This document shows, one piece after another, positions 16,178 through 24,409 of a stretch of DNA of 56,722 nt. Location: assembly GCA_905234125.1 (NCBI GenBank), contig CAJOGQ010000004.1, positions 1 through 56,722 of the forward strand, written 5' to 3'. This stretch comes from an uncultured Bacteroidaceae bacterium. Lineage in GTDB: Bacteria > Bacteroidota > Bacteroidia > Bacteroidales > Bacteroidaceae. The position numbers were made by a program, and so were the translations under genes. How positions within the stretch are numbered: the first letter of the stretch is position 1; each line of letters opens with the position of its first letter. A model generated the notes under the pieces. It saw only the letters and a program-made list of their open reading frames with translations. It was not told the DNA's origin and searched no databases.

Positions 16178-17173
16178 ATGAAAAAATTTCTTTTACAACT
16201 CATCGAGGGCAACACCCTCACCCAGCAAGACACCCACGAGATCATGCTCAACATCGTGGAGGAAAAGTATAACGTCCAACAGATTGCCGCCCTGCTGATG
16301 GCTTTGCAGACACACGGCGTGACCGTTGACGAACTGCTCGGCTTCCGTCAGGGGCTGCTCGAGACGGGCAAGTACATGGATTTCTCTGAGTACGATACGC
16401 TCGACATCGTCGGCACAGGTGGCGACGGCAAGAACACCTTCAACATCTCCACTTGCTCGGCTTTCGTCATCGCAGGCGCAGGCTACAAAGTGACCAAGCA
16501 CGGCAACGGTGGCTCATCCTCTGTGAGCGGCGCCAGTAATGTGCTGCAAGGTCATGGCGTGAAATTCACCGATGACATCAATCTGCTGAAGCGTGCGCTC
16601 GACAAAGCAGGCATCTGCTACTTCCACGCTCCCCTCTTCGCCTACGGAATGAAATTCGTCGGTCCGACCCGCAAGGCATTGGGCGTTCCCACCTGCTTCA
16701 ACCTCTTGGGTCCGCTCGTCAATCCTTGCCATCCGAAGAATTCCCTGCACGGCACCGCCAACCAGGCACAATTGCGCCTCTACACCAACCTGCACCAGCG
16801 CATCGGCGACAACTTTGGTGTCATCACTTCTTACGACGGCTACGACGAGATCTCCCTCACCAGCGGATTCAAAATCTGCACCAACGACTTTGAGAAAGTG
16901 CTCACGCCTGTCGATTTGGGATTGAAGTACATCAAGCAGAGCGACATCTATGGAGGCGAGACAGCTGAAGATGCTCAGAAGATATTCGATTCCGTCTTGG
17001 AAGGCACCGCTACGGAGGCTCAAAAGAACGTGGTGATTGCCAATTCGGCTTGTGGCATCAGCATCATGGACAAGAACATGTCGATGGCTGATTCTGTGGC
17101 GATGGCACGTGAGTCACTCGAATGCGGAAAAGCCCTCCAGACCTTCAAGAAATTCGTCGAACTGAATTCATAA
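16178..17173 (+). CDS. trpD: Anthranilate phosphoribosyltransferase
   Basis: Transfers the phosphoribosyl group of PRPP to anthranilate. The 331-residue protein has the glycine-rich PRPP site GTGGDGKNTFNIST (79-92), KHGNGGSSSVSGASNVL, and the conserved RKALGVPTCFNLLGPLVNP. It starts 7 bp after the trpG stop. Length and motifs are standard for the family. Confidence 0.97.
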   Translation: MKKFLLQLIEGNTLTQQDTHEIMLNIVEEKYNVQQIAALLMALQTHGVTVDELLGFRQGLLETGKYMDFSEYDTLDIVGTGGDGKNTFNISTCSAFVIAGAGYKVTKHGNGGSSSVSGASNVLQGHGVKFTDDINLLKRALDKAGICYFHAPLFAYGMKFVGPTRKALGVPTCFNLLGPLVNPCHPKNSLHGTANQAQLRLYTNLHQRIGDNFGVITSYDGYDEISLTSGFKICTNDFEKVLTPVDLGLKYIKQSDIYGGETAEDAQKIFDSVLEGTATEAQKNVVIANSACGISIMDKNMSMADSVAMARESLECGKALQTFKKFVELNS

Positions 17174-17187
17174 CGCCCATTCACCCC

Positions 17188-17988
17188 ATGCAAGATATAC
17201 TCGAAGAAATCGTCGCCCACAAGCGCATCGAAATCCTGCAGCAGAAGGACATCATTCCTCCTGCCACCTTATATGCCAATGTGGAGCAACTGCTGGCAGA
17301 CAACCCACAGCCCCATCGTTCTATGCGTGAGAGCCTTGCCAATAGTGCCTCTGGCATCATTGCGGAGTTCAAGCGCAAAAGCCCTTCGAAAGGATGGATC
17401 AAGGAAGAGGGAAAGCCAGACGTCATTCCTGCCTCCTACTGCCAGAATGGTGCCAGCGCCATCTCCATCCTCACCGACGAAAAATACTTTGGCGGCATCC
17501 TGCGATACATTCGCATCGCCAGTCCAAACGTTTCCTGCCCCATCTTACGCAAGGACTTCATCGTCGATGAGTACCAACTCTACCAGGCCAAGATGGTGGG
17601 AGCCGATGCCGTCCTGCTCATCGCTGCCGACCTCACCAAAGAGGAATGCAGCGTACTGGCGAAGAAAGCCCACGAACTGGGACTTGAGACCCTGCTCGAA
17701 GTGCATTCCGAACCAGAGCTGGAATATGTGGGGGAGAACATCGACATGGTGGGCGTGAACAATCGCAACCTCGGCACGTTCCATACAGATGTGGCGAACT
17801 CCTACCGCCTTGCCTCCCTGCTGCCCAAGGACTATGTACTTGTTTCTGAAAGTGGCATTAGCAACCCACAAACCGTGCGCGAACTCCGCCAAGCAGGTTT
17901 CCGGGGCTTCCTCATCGGCGAGACCTTTATGAAGACTCCCGACCCAGGCCAAGCCCTCGCCGACTTCATTGCCCACGTAACCCAATAA
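17188..17988 (+). CDS. trpC: Indole-3-glycerol phosphate synthase
   Basis: Ring closure of carboxyphenylaminodeoxyribulose phosphate to indole-glycerol phosphate. The ATG at 17188 gives 266 residues, the family length; a longer frame would start inside trpD. Motifs are IIAEFKRKSPSKGWI, LRKDFIVDEYQ, LLIAADL and VNNRNLGTF. It is monofunctional, since trpF is separate and next. Confidence 0.96.
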   Translation: MQDILEEIVAHKRIEILQQKDIIPPATLYANVEQLLADNPQPHRSMRESLANSASGIIAEFKRKSPSKGWIKEEGKPDVIPASYCQNGASAISILTDEKYFGGILRYIRIASPNVSCPILRKDFIVDEYQLYQAKMVGADAVLLIAADLTKEECSVLAKKAHELGLETLLEVHSEPELEYVGENIDMVGVNNRNLGTFHTDVANSYRLASLLPKDYVLVSESGISNPQTVRELRQAGFRGFLIGETFMKTPDPGQALADFIAHVTQ

Positions 17989-18020
17989 CCCAACTCAACC
18001 CATTAAACTCATCAACCCCC

Positions 18021-18641
18021 ATGATAGTGAAAGTCTGCGGCATGCGCGACCCCGACAACATCCGTCAAGTGGATGCCCTGCCCGGTGTTAATTGGATGGG
18101 CTTCATCTTCTATCCTCATTCACCACGTTTTGTCAGCGTAGTGCCCACCTATCTGCCTCAGCATTGCAAACGTGTAGGTGCATTCGTCAACGAACCAATA
18201 CAAGACATCCTCGCCCGTATCAAAGCTTTTGGTTTCGACCTTATCCAACTGCATGGAAATGAAACACCCGACTACTGCCGGCAGCTTCGTTCTTGCATCG
18301 ATAAGGACATCAAAATCATCAAGATGATTCCCATCACCATCCCTTCCGATTTGGATGAAGCCAAGCGTTACGAAGACATCGTCGATTACTTCCTCTTCGA
18401 AACCCGATGTTCTATCTATGGAGGGTGTGGCAAGAAATTCGACTGGGACATCCTGCAAAGTTACGAAGGACACACTCCCTTCCTCCTAACGGGAGGCATC
18501 AAGTCGACTGATGCGGAGAGAATCAAGGCGTTTCATCATCCCCAATTTGCGGGCATCGACCTCAACTCAGGCTTCGAGACAGCACCGGCGATGAAGGACA
18601 CCACACTTCTCCTGTCCTTCCTTTCACAAATCACCCCATAA
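18021..18641 (+). CDS. trpF: Phosphoribosylanthranilate isomerase
   Basis: Amadori rearrangement of phosphoribosylanthranilate. The 206-residue TIM barrel starts MIVKVCGMRD with the catalytic cysteine at residue 6. It also has IQLHGNE, LLTGGIKS and GIDLNSGFE, the last carrying the phosphate site. The 32-bp spacer before it and the 61-bp spacer after it are pyrimidine-rich repeats. Confidence 0.95.
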   Translation: MIVKVCGMRDPDNIRQVDALPGVNWMGFIFYPHSPRFVSVVPTYLPQHCKRVGAFVNEPIQDILARIKAFGFDLIQLHGNETPDYCRQLRSCIDKDIKIIKMIPITIPSDLDEAKRYEDIVDYFLFETRCSIYGGCGKKFDWDILQSYEGHTPFLLTGGIKSTDAERIKAFHHPQFAGIDLNSGFETAPAMKDTTLLLSFLSQITP

Positions 18642-18702
18642 CTCTCACAATTCTCATAACTCCCATCATTCCCATTTAACTCATTAAACCCCTCAAACAA
18701 CA

Positions 18703-19497
18703 ATGAACAGAATCAATCAACTCTTCGCTACCAAGCGCAACAATATCCTGTCTATCTACTTCTGTGCAGGACACCCCACCTTAGACGGCACCACCAACAC
18801 CATCCGCACCCTCGAACAGAAAGGTGTCGATATGATTGAAGTCGGCATTCCCTTCTCCGACCCCATGGCCGACGGTCCCGTGATTCAGGACGCTGCCACC
18901 AAAGCACTCCGCAACGGCATGACCCTCAAAAAACTCTTCTCACAACTGGAAGACCTGCACCGCGTCAGCACTCCCCCTTCGGAGGTTGGGGGGCTTCCGT
19001 TGATATTGATGGGCTATCTCAACCCCATCATGCAGTTCGGTTTCGAAGCCTTCTGCCAGCGCTGCGTAGAAGTGGGCATAGACGGCGTCATCATCCCCGA
19101 CCTCCCCTTCAAGGACTATTTGGAGGAGTACAAACCCATTGCCGACCGCTACGACATCCGCATCATCATGCTCATCACCCCAGAAACGAGCGACGATCGC
19201 ATCCACTTCATCGACGACCACACTGACGGCTTCATCTACATGGTTTCATCGGCAGCCACGACCGGTGCGCAGCAGTCCTTTGGCGACCAGAAACAGGCCT
19301 ACTTCTCACGCATCAAGGCGATGAACCTCAAGCATCCCTGCATGATTGGCTTTGGCATCAGCAACCGTCAGACCCTCGAAACAGCCCAAGCTAACGCCGC
19401 CGGCGCCATCATCGGCTCCAAGTTCGTCAAGCTCTACGAAGAGACCCAAGACCCCGCCAAAGCGATGGATGCGCTGATGGATGCATTGAAAGAATAA
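18703..19497 (+). CDS. trpA: Tryptophan synthase alpha chain
   Basis: Cleaves indole-glycerol phosphate to indole and glyceraldehyde 3-phosphate. The 264-residue protein has catalytic Glu46 and Asp57 in EVGIPFSDPMADGP, and the conserved MGYLNP and SSAATTG. Between LEDLHRV and LPLILMGYLNP, where homologues have a two- or three-residue link, it has an extra STPPSEVGG. This is encoded by a C/G-rich hairpin element at 18968-18998 that also occurs in dnaX. It is the last gene of the operon. Confidence 0.96.
   Translation: MNRINQLFATKRNNILSIYFCAGHPTLDGTTNTIRTLEQKGVDMIEVGIPFSDPMADGPVIQDAATKALRNGMTLKKLFSQLEDLHRVSTPPSEVGGLPLILMGYLNPIMQFGFEAFCQRCVEVGIDGVIIPDLPFKDYLEEYKPIADRYDIRIIMLITPETSDDRIHFIDDHTDGFIYMVSSAATTGAQQSFGDQKQAYFSRIKAMNLKHPCMIGFGISNRQTLETAQANAAGAIIGSKFVKLYEETQDPAKAMDALMDALKE
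18968..18998. repeat. C/G-rich hairpin element inside trpA
   Basis: CTCCCCCTTCGGAGG followed by TTGGGGGGCTTCC. Its reverse complement (AGCCCCCCAACCTCCG then AAGGGGGAG) matches the dnaX element at 45836-45871, differing at only a few positions but in the opposite orientation. Confidence 0.75.
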
Positions 19498-19517
19498 TTC
19501 GATTTTAGGCGTGATAT

Positions 19518-19564
19518 AACCCAAAAACAAAAAATTGAGGGAAGAAATGATGATTCCTTGGGTT
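19518..19564. terminator. Weak candidate terminator between trpA and the glycosyltransferase
   Basis: AACCCAA (19518-19524) and TTGGGTT (19558-19564) flank an internal AGGGAA/TTCCTT pair. The stem is short and interrupted. It lies between two converging genes, where a terminator is expected. Confidence 0.3.
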
Positions 19565-19621
19565 TCTTATTGGAAGAACTGGTGAAAAAGAATATGTTTA
19601 GCGGACAACAATATTAGGTTA

Positions 19622-20614
19622 TCATATCTGACGGTAACAGATTTTCCGGAGCTTGAAGTACAGGTCTTCGACGCGACTGAAGGTTGGATAGGAACGGAAG
19701 GGGTAATAGCCGAGTTTGGCTTTGAGTTTCCAGGGGATGCGGTCGGACTCGATGGTAGAGAGTATGCGTTGGAAAAGCGACTGAATCTGCTGCTGCTCCT
19801 GCGGGGTGAAGGATGGGCGATGCTGGTAGTAGTACCAGTAACAGCCGACAAGATTGAGCCAACGGTGGGTCTCGTAGAAGTTGAGGATGGAGTCCCGGTC
19901 TGTCAACGGCAACTGCTCCAGCTGGCGCTTCATTGAGAGGTTGGCCAACATGTAGTCGAAGCGGCGGATGGAGAGTGCGTTGGTCATGGAGGCTCGATGC
20001 TTGCGATAGTAGTAACGGCCTTGACAGAGCACGACCTTGGACGAATGGAGATAGTGAAGACGGGTGGTGTTGTCATCGCTGTAGAGACGGCAGGAATCAT
20101 CGAAGGGGAAACGTCGGTGAATGTCGGCCTCCACCACATAGAGTCCATGCAGAGACCAATCGAGGCTGAGACGGAAGGCCTCTACCCCACTCCACTCTGT
20201 CTGATTGCTGGGCATGGGATAAAGGTCTTCATGGCCATCTTCTTCGTAGTGCTGAACGAGCTGAAGGACGGCACAGGGAGCTTGGTTTTCTTTCAAGGAC
20301 TGGTAGGCCAACTGCAGGGTGTCGGGCGCAAACCAATCGTCGGCATCGAGCATGGCGATGTATTCGCCACGGGCAAACTGAAGCCCCAGGTTGCGAGCCT
20401 TGGCCTGACCGCTATTGACAGGTGTGCGCAACAGCTGGAAGCGGTTGTCTCGCTCGGCGTAGGACTGCAAGATGCTGTAGGACGAGTCGGTGGAGCAGTC
20501 GTCGATGCAGATGAACTGGCAATCGGTCAAGGTCTGATGCAGGAGGGAATCGAGACACTGACGCAGGTAGGGCTCGGCATTGTACACAGCCGTCAACACT
20601 GTCACTTTCGCCAT
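19622..20614 (-). CDS. Glycosyltransferase family 2 protein
   Basis: The 330-residue protein has an N-terminal GT-A fold: VTVLTAVYNAEPYLRQCLDSLL, the nucleotide-sugar site CIDDCSTDSS, GQAKARNLGL, and the metal-binding Asp-Ala-Asp at 90-92 (MLDADDW). A basic, Tyr-rich C-terminal part follows, with no transmembrane anchor. It probably adds a sugar to a cell-surface glycan precursor on the cytoplasmic face; donor and acceptor are unknown. It overlaps the upstream flippase gene by 13 bp, so the two are co-expressed and probably act on the same glycan. Confidence 0.9.
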   Translation of the reverse strand: MAKVTVLTAVYNAEPYLRQCLDSLLHQTLTDCQFICIDDCSTDSSYSILQSYAERDNRFQLLRTPVNSGQAKARNLGLQFARGEYIAMLDADDWFAPDTLQLAYQSLKENQAPCAVLQLVQHYEEDGHEDLYPMPSNQTEWSGVEAFRLSLDWSLHGLYVVEADIHRRFPFDDSCRLYSDDNTTRLHYLHSSKVVLCQGRYYYRKHRASMTNALSIRRFDYMLANLSMKRQLEQLPLTDRDSILNFYETHRWLNLVGCYWYYYQHRPSFTPQEQQQIQSLFQRILSTIESDRIPWKLKAKLGYYPFRSYPTFSRVEDLYFKLRKICYRQI

Positions 20615-22116
20615 AGCCGTTTCTTGATTTTAGGGAGAATTTGTGTCTCATTCTTCAGCACGAAGAAAGAGATGAGCGCTGAAGCCACCAATGCGGCGCC
20701 CGTGATGAGTTTCATCCAAGGGTTAGGATGCAGCGCCGTGACCACAGCCACAGAGAAGCAAATGAACTGGAGCAGGTATATCTTTGCCCGTTTGAAATCG
20801 AAGCGATAGCCGTAGCTGATGGAATAGGTGATGTGAATCATCAGCATGTCAATCAGCCCTGCCACAGACAATGCCCAGCCAGCGCCCTCCAATCCCCAGA
20901 ACTTGAAAGCGTAGGGGATGGCGAAAGCGATGAAGATGTCGTAGACGAGTTCTGTGACCATATACATGACGGAGTCGCCTTTGGCCAATGCCAGATAGGC
21001 GGTAGGCAATGTGAGTGCCTTGAAGAACATGAAGAAGGATGCGCAGATGGCCATCGGCACGGCATCGACAAACTCGGAAGAGAAGAGCAGCGGCACGATG
21101 ACAGGCATGGCCAACACAAAGCACGTGAGCAGAGGAGCCATGAGGAGCACTCCCACCTCGATTTGCTGGTTGACGGTCTTGTTCATACGCTTCAAGTCAT
21201 GATGGGAGGCTGAGAGCCGAGGGAAATAATCGGCCTCGAAGGCGATGAAGACGATGTTGGCATAGCTGACAGCAAGGGTGTAGCCACTCGTGTAGAGCCC
21301 CACATCGGCCAATTCGCCAAAACGAAGAATCAGGGTGCGGATCAAATACTCTGCTCCCTGTCCGAAGATGGCGGCAATGATGAAGCCAACTCCCAACTTG
21401 ACCATTGGAAGGCCTTTCAAGTATTCCTCCTTAGAGAACAAAGAGATGCGCCAAGGCATCAGTTTGCTGGAATAATGCAGATGAATGGCCAGCACAGCGG
21501 CATTGCACAGCACCAATGCGCAGACGATTCCCTCTATGCGCCAGAAATAATAGATGGGAGCCGTGATGACAAGGGTGGCAAGGGCACCAAACACGGCAAT
21601 GAGCGCCACTTTCTTCAGTTGCTTCATGCCCTTCAAGATGGCCATCTCACCACCTTGGACGGCAAGCATGCCCACCACCAAGGAGAGGACAGCGAAATGC
21701 CAAGTGTAGGCATCGCTCTCAAAAGTCCAGATGCTGATGTGATGACACAACGCCAAACATATCAGCATGCCCAACAGACCCGTGCAGAGACACCAGGTGC
21801 GGACGGTTCGCACAAACTGGCGCACGTTTTCCTCCGTGTCACGCTCGAAAAGCTCTGCCACATGCTTGACGGCACTGAAGGAAATGCCGAAATCGGTGGA
21901 TTGGTGAATCAGCTTGATGGCATTGTTGAAAAGATTGATCAAGGCCAAGCCAGAAGGACCCAGAAACTCCGACACGATCTTGTTCCTCACCACAGAAACA
22001 AGCATCGTGATGCCCTGGACACCACCAAAAAGCCCCGTGTATTTTATCACGTGGTCGTATGTTGCATCGCTTTCAGAAGAGTCATCAGCGGGTATATTTG
22101 GAGTCTTTTCAGCCAT
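20602..22116 (-). CDS. Oligosaccharide/lipid-linked glycan flippase (Wzx-like, MOP superfamily)
   Basis: The 504-residue integral membrane protein has about 12-14 predicted helices and the YTGLFGGVQGITMLVSVVRNKIVSEFLGPSG start typical of polysaccharide biosynthesis flippases. It probably moves an undecaprenyl-linked or other lipid-linked glycan across the inner membrane. The start at 22116 is preferred because an upstream TTG overlaps the -7 box at 22135-22142. Only one glycosyltransferase accompanies it, so this is not a full capsule locus. Confidence 0.85.
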   Translation of the reverse strand: MAEKTPNIPADDSSESDATYDHVIKYTGLFGGVQGITMLVSVVRNKIVSEFLGPSGLALINLFNNAIKLIHQSTDFGISFSAVKHVAELFERDTEENVRQFVRTVRTWCLCTGLLGMLICLALCHHISIWTFESDAYTWHFAVLSLVVGMLAVQGGEMAILKGMKQLKKVALIAVFGALATLVITAPIYYFWRIEGIVCALVLCNAAVLAIHLHYSSKLMPWRISLFSKEEYLKGLPMVKLGVGFIIAAIFGQGAEYLIRTLILRFGELADVGLYTSGYTLAVSYANIVFIAFEADYFPRLSASHHDLKRMNKTVNQQIEVGVLLMAPLLTCFVLAMPVIVPLLFSSEFVDAVPMAICASFFMFFKALTLPTAYLALAKGDSVMYMVTELVYDIFIAFAIPYAFKFWGLEGAGWALSVAGLIDMLMIHITYSISYGYRFDFKRAKIYLLQFICFSVAVVTALHPNPWMKLITGAALVASALISFFVLKNETQILPKIKKRLWRK

Positions 22117-22134
22117 TCTTGTTAAAATCTCGTG

Positions 22135-22142
22135 CAAAGATA
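22135..22142 (-). promoter_or_regulatory. -7 box for the flippase-glycosyltransferase pair
   Basis: The minus-strand sequence TATCTTTG lies 19 bp before the start. It is only 23 bp from the opposing -7 box of the dehydrogenase, so the two promoters interleave. Confidence 0.6.
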
Positions 22143-22165
22143 AGGCTTTTTTCTCAAATATTGAC

Positions 22166-22173
22166 TAATTTTG
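22166..22173 (+). promoter_or_regulatory. -7 box for the 2-hydroxyacid dehydrogenase
   Basis: TAATTTTG lies 18 bp before the start codon at 22191. The -33 region overlaps the divergent promoter of the flippase. Confidence 0.5.
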
Positions 22174-22190
22174 CACCAAATAAGTGATTT

Positions 22191-23144
22191 ATGAAGATAG
22201 TTATACTTGATGCATACACAGTTGACCAAGGTGAATTGTCTTGGGACGGACTGAAAGAACTGGCTGATGTGGAGGCATACGAACGCACCTCGCCCGACGA
22301 AGTGATAGCCCGATGCAAGGGTGCCGAGATGGTGTTGACCAACAAAGTGGTGCTCGACGCCTCTGTGCTGAACATGCTTCCACGTCTGCAATATATCGGC
22401 GTGCTGGCCACTGGCTACAATGTGGTGGATCTCGAAGTGGCGAACCGACAAAACATCGTGGTGACGAACATTCCGGCCTACTCCACTGAGAGCGTGGCAC
22501 AGATGGTGTTCTGCCATCTGCTCAACATCGTCAGCCATGTGGATTACTACGCCATCGAGAACCGTGCCGGCAGATGGAGCAACTCGCCTGACTTCTGCTA
22601 TCTCGACCATGACCTCATCGAGCTGAACGGCAAGAAGATGGGCATCATCGGTCTGGGCAATACAGGCATGGCAACGGCACGCATCGCCACAGGATTCGGA
22701 TTGCAAGTGCTGGCATACACATCCAAGGATGAAGACCACCTGCCCTACGGCATCATGAAAGCCGACCTCGACACCATCTTTGAGCAATGCGACATCGTGT
22801 CGCTCCATTGCCCGCTCACAGAGGACACTCGGCACATGGTGAATGCCGAACGACTGGACATGATGAAGTCTTCAGCCATCCTCATCAACACGGGTCGAGG
22901 CCCACTGGTGGACGATGACGCTGTGGCCGAAGCGCTCAACAATGACCAGATTGCAGCCTACGGAGCCGATGTGCTCACCACAGAGCCAGCGCCAGCAGAT
23001 AATCCCCTCTTGAAAGCGAAGAACTGCTACCTCACGCCCCACATCGCCTGGGCAACCCGTGAGGCTCGTCTGCGTCTCATCAACATCTGCACGCAGAATG
23101 TCAAGGCGTACTTGGATGGCGAACCCATGAATCAAATCAATTAA
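22191..23144 (+). CDS. D-2-hydroxyacid dehydrogenase (NAD), glycerate dehydrogenase-like
   Basis: The 317-residue member of the D-isomer-specific 2-hydroxyacid dehydrogenases has the Rossmann motif GLGNTG (154-159) and the catalytic set Arg236 (NTGRG), Glu265 (TTEPAP) and His284 (TPHIAWAT). The closest pattern I know is hydroxypyruvate reductase/glycerate dehydrogenase, but the substrate (hydroxypyruvate, glyoxylate or pyruvate) cannot be fixed from sequence. A 21-bp C-rich spacer separates it from the repeat protein downstream. Confidence 0.92.
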   Translation: MKIVILDAYTVDQGELSWDGLKELADVEAYERTSPDEVIARCKGAEMVLTNKVVLDASVLNMLPRLQYIGVLATGYNVVDLEVANRQNIVVTNIPAYSTESVAQMVFCHLLNIVSHVDYYAIENRAGRWSNSPDFCYLDHDLIELNGKKMGIIGLGNTGMATARIATGFGLQVLAYTSKDEDHLPYGIMKADLDTIFEQCDIVSLHCPLTEDTRHMVNAERLDMMKSSAILINTGRGPLVDDDAVAEALNNDQIAAYGADVLTTEPAPADNPLLKAKNCYLTPHIAWATREARLRLINICTQNVKAYLDGEPMNQIN

Positions 23145-23165
23145 CCCCTAACACCCCCCCAACGT

Positions 23166-23579
23166 ATGAAAAAGATTTTAATGTGTCTGGCCATGATTTG
23201 TGCCACACTGGCAGGAAATGCCCAGGATTTAAGAAATGCAAGCAACTCGCTCATCGGCAAGATTGAGTCTGACGGTACAGTGAGGAACGGAAGCAATTCC
23301 ACCATCGGAAAGATTGACCGTGATGGAACCATCCGCAACGCCAGCAATTCCACCATCGGAAAGATTGACTCTGACGGCACCATCCGCAATGCGAACAACT
23401 CCAGCATCGGTAAGGTGGAGAGCAATGGAACGGTGAGGAACGGAAGCAATTCCACCATCGGAAAAATTGAGTCTGACGGTACAGTGAGGAACGGAAGCAA
23501 TTCCACCATCGGTTCGGCGAAGGGAGTCCCTGTCCGCTATGCAGCCGTGTTCTTCTTCTTCGATTTCTTCAAGAAATAA
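23166..23579 (+). CDS. Secreted 17-residue-repeat protein (beta-flower-like)
   Basis: The 137-residue product has a signal peptide (about 19 residues, ending LAGNAQ) and then five to six tandem copies of a 17-residue unit of the pattern DGTIRNASNSTIGKIDS. It ends in a basic and aromatic tail (FFFFDFFKK). The repeats match my memory of the Bacteroidetes 5-fold beta-flower family, a small closed beta structure; function is unknown. The DNA of several units is nearly identical with 51-bp period (for example GAGGAACGGAAGCAATTCC recurs three times), pointing to recent duplication. A strong terminator follows. Confidence 0.85.
   Translation: MKKILMCLAMICATLAGNAQDLRNASNSLIGKIESDGTVRNGSNSTIGKIDRDGTIRNASNSTIGKIDSDGTIRNANNSSIGKVESNGTVRNGSNSTIGKIESDGTVRNGSNSTIGSAKGVPVRYAAVFFFFDFFKK
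23265..23515. repeat. 51-bp coding tandem repeats
   Basis: Roughly five units of 51 bp encode the 17-residue repeat. The ACGGTACAGTGAGGAACGG segment appears identically at two places 204 bp apart, so copy number may be unstable. Confidence 0.8.
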
Positions 23580-23600
23580 GGAAAGAGGACAAGCGTGAAA

Positions 23601-23636
23601 ATAAGAGCGAGGCACCACAACGTGTCTCGCTCTTAT
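23601..23636. terminator. Bidirectional terminator after the repeat protein and aquaporin genes
   Basis: A 15-bp stem (ATAAGAGCGAGGCAC 23601-23615 with GTGTCTCGCTCTTAT 23622-23636, one G-U pair) with loop CACAAC. It is followed by an AT-rich tract. Smaller overlapping dyads (TCGTAT/ATACGA, 23658-23676) lie between it and the aquaporin stop. Confidence 0.8.
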
Positions 23637-23692
23637 ATATATTAATAATGTGTAACTCGTATCAATTGGTATACGATACCTCGTATCATTTT

Positions 23693-24364
23693 TTACTCTT
23701 CTGAGCCGATGATTTTCCAGATGCCAGCGGCAAGAGCAGCACCCACAAATGGACCAACGATGAAGACCCAGAGGTCGCTCAAAGCCTGACCACCTTCGAA
23801 GAGAGCAGGGCCGATGGAACGGGCAGGGTTCACAGATGTGCCTGTGTAGTGAATGCCCACGAGGTGGATGAGAATGAGTGAAAGACCAATGGCGAGACCA
23901 GCGAAATTGCCAGCACCTTTCTTGGCGTCAGTAGTGCCGAGCACAACGAGCACGAAGATGCAAGTGAGGACGATTTCGGCGATGAGACCAACAACCACAC
24001 CATGATTGCCACAGCTGTTAGCACCAGTCAGCGTACCACCAGCTTGTTCCATATCGTTGTAAGTCAAGGCGAAAAGGATGGCTGCGCCAATGATGGCACC
24101 AATCACCTGGAAGACCATGTACATGCCAGCATCCTTACCGCTGATGCGCTTTGAGATGAGGCAACCAAGAGTGATGGCTGGATTGATGTGGCAACCAGAA
24201 ACACCACCAATCGTGTAGGCCATAGCCACAACAGCCAAACCGAACGCAACAGCAGTGCCAACCACTGATGCTGTGTCAGAACCACAATTGAGCGATACGG
24301 CTGTACCGCAACCGAGAAGTGTAAGAACCATTGTTCCCACCATTTCTGCTAAATACTTTTTCAT
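23693..24364 (-). CDS. aqpZ: Aquaporin Z-type water channel
   Basis: The 223-residue MIP-family channel has six helices and two half-helices carrying NPA motifs at 61-63 (GCHINPAIT) and 179-181 (TSVNPARS). The selectivity filter residues of AqpZ are present: Phe41, His167 and Arg182, which argues for water rather than glycerol. It is transcribed after nnr and the DUF4831 gene, with a 45-bp gap; no separate -7 box was found. Confidence 0.93.
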   Translation of the reverse strand: MKKYLAEMVGTMVLTLLGCGTAVSLNCGSDTASVVGTAVAFGLAVVAMAYTIGGVSGCHINPAITLGCLISKRISGKDAGMYMVFQVIGAIIGAAILFALTYNDMEQAGGTLTGANSCGNHGVVVGLIAEIVLTCIFVLVVLGTTDAKKGAGNFAGLAIGLSLILIHLVGIHYTGTSVNPARSIGPALFEGGQALSDLWVFIVGPFVGAALAAGIWKIIGSEE

Positions 24365-24409
24365 TTTTGTTAATGATTTTAGAGGTTTGTAAAATAAGTA
24401 TATGTAAGT

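Noticed and set aside
19622..22116. Capsule or O-antigen biosynthesis locus
   Set aside because: Only one flippase and one glycosyltransferase are present; polymerase, chain-length and nucleotide-sugar genes are absent.
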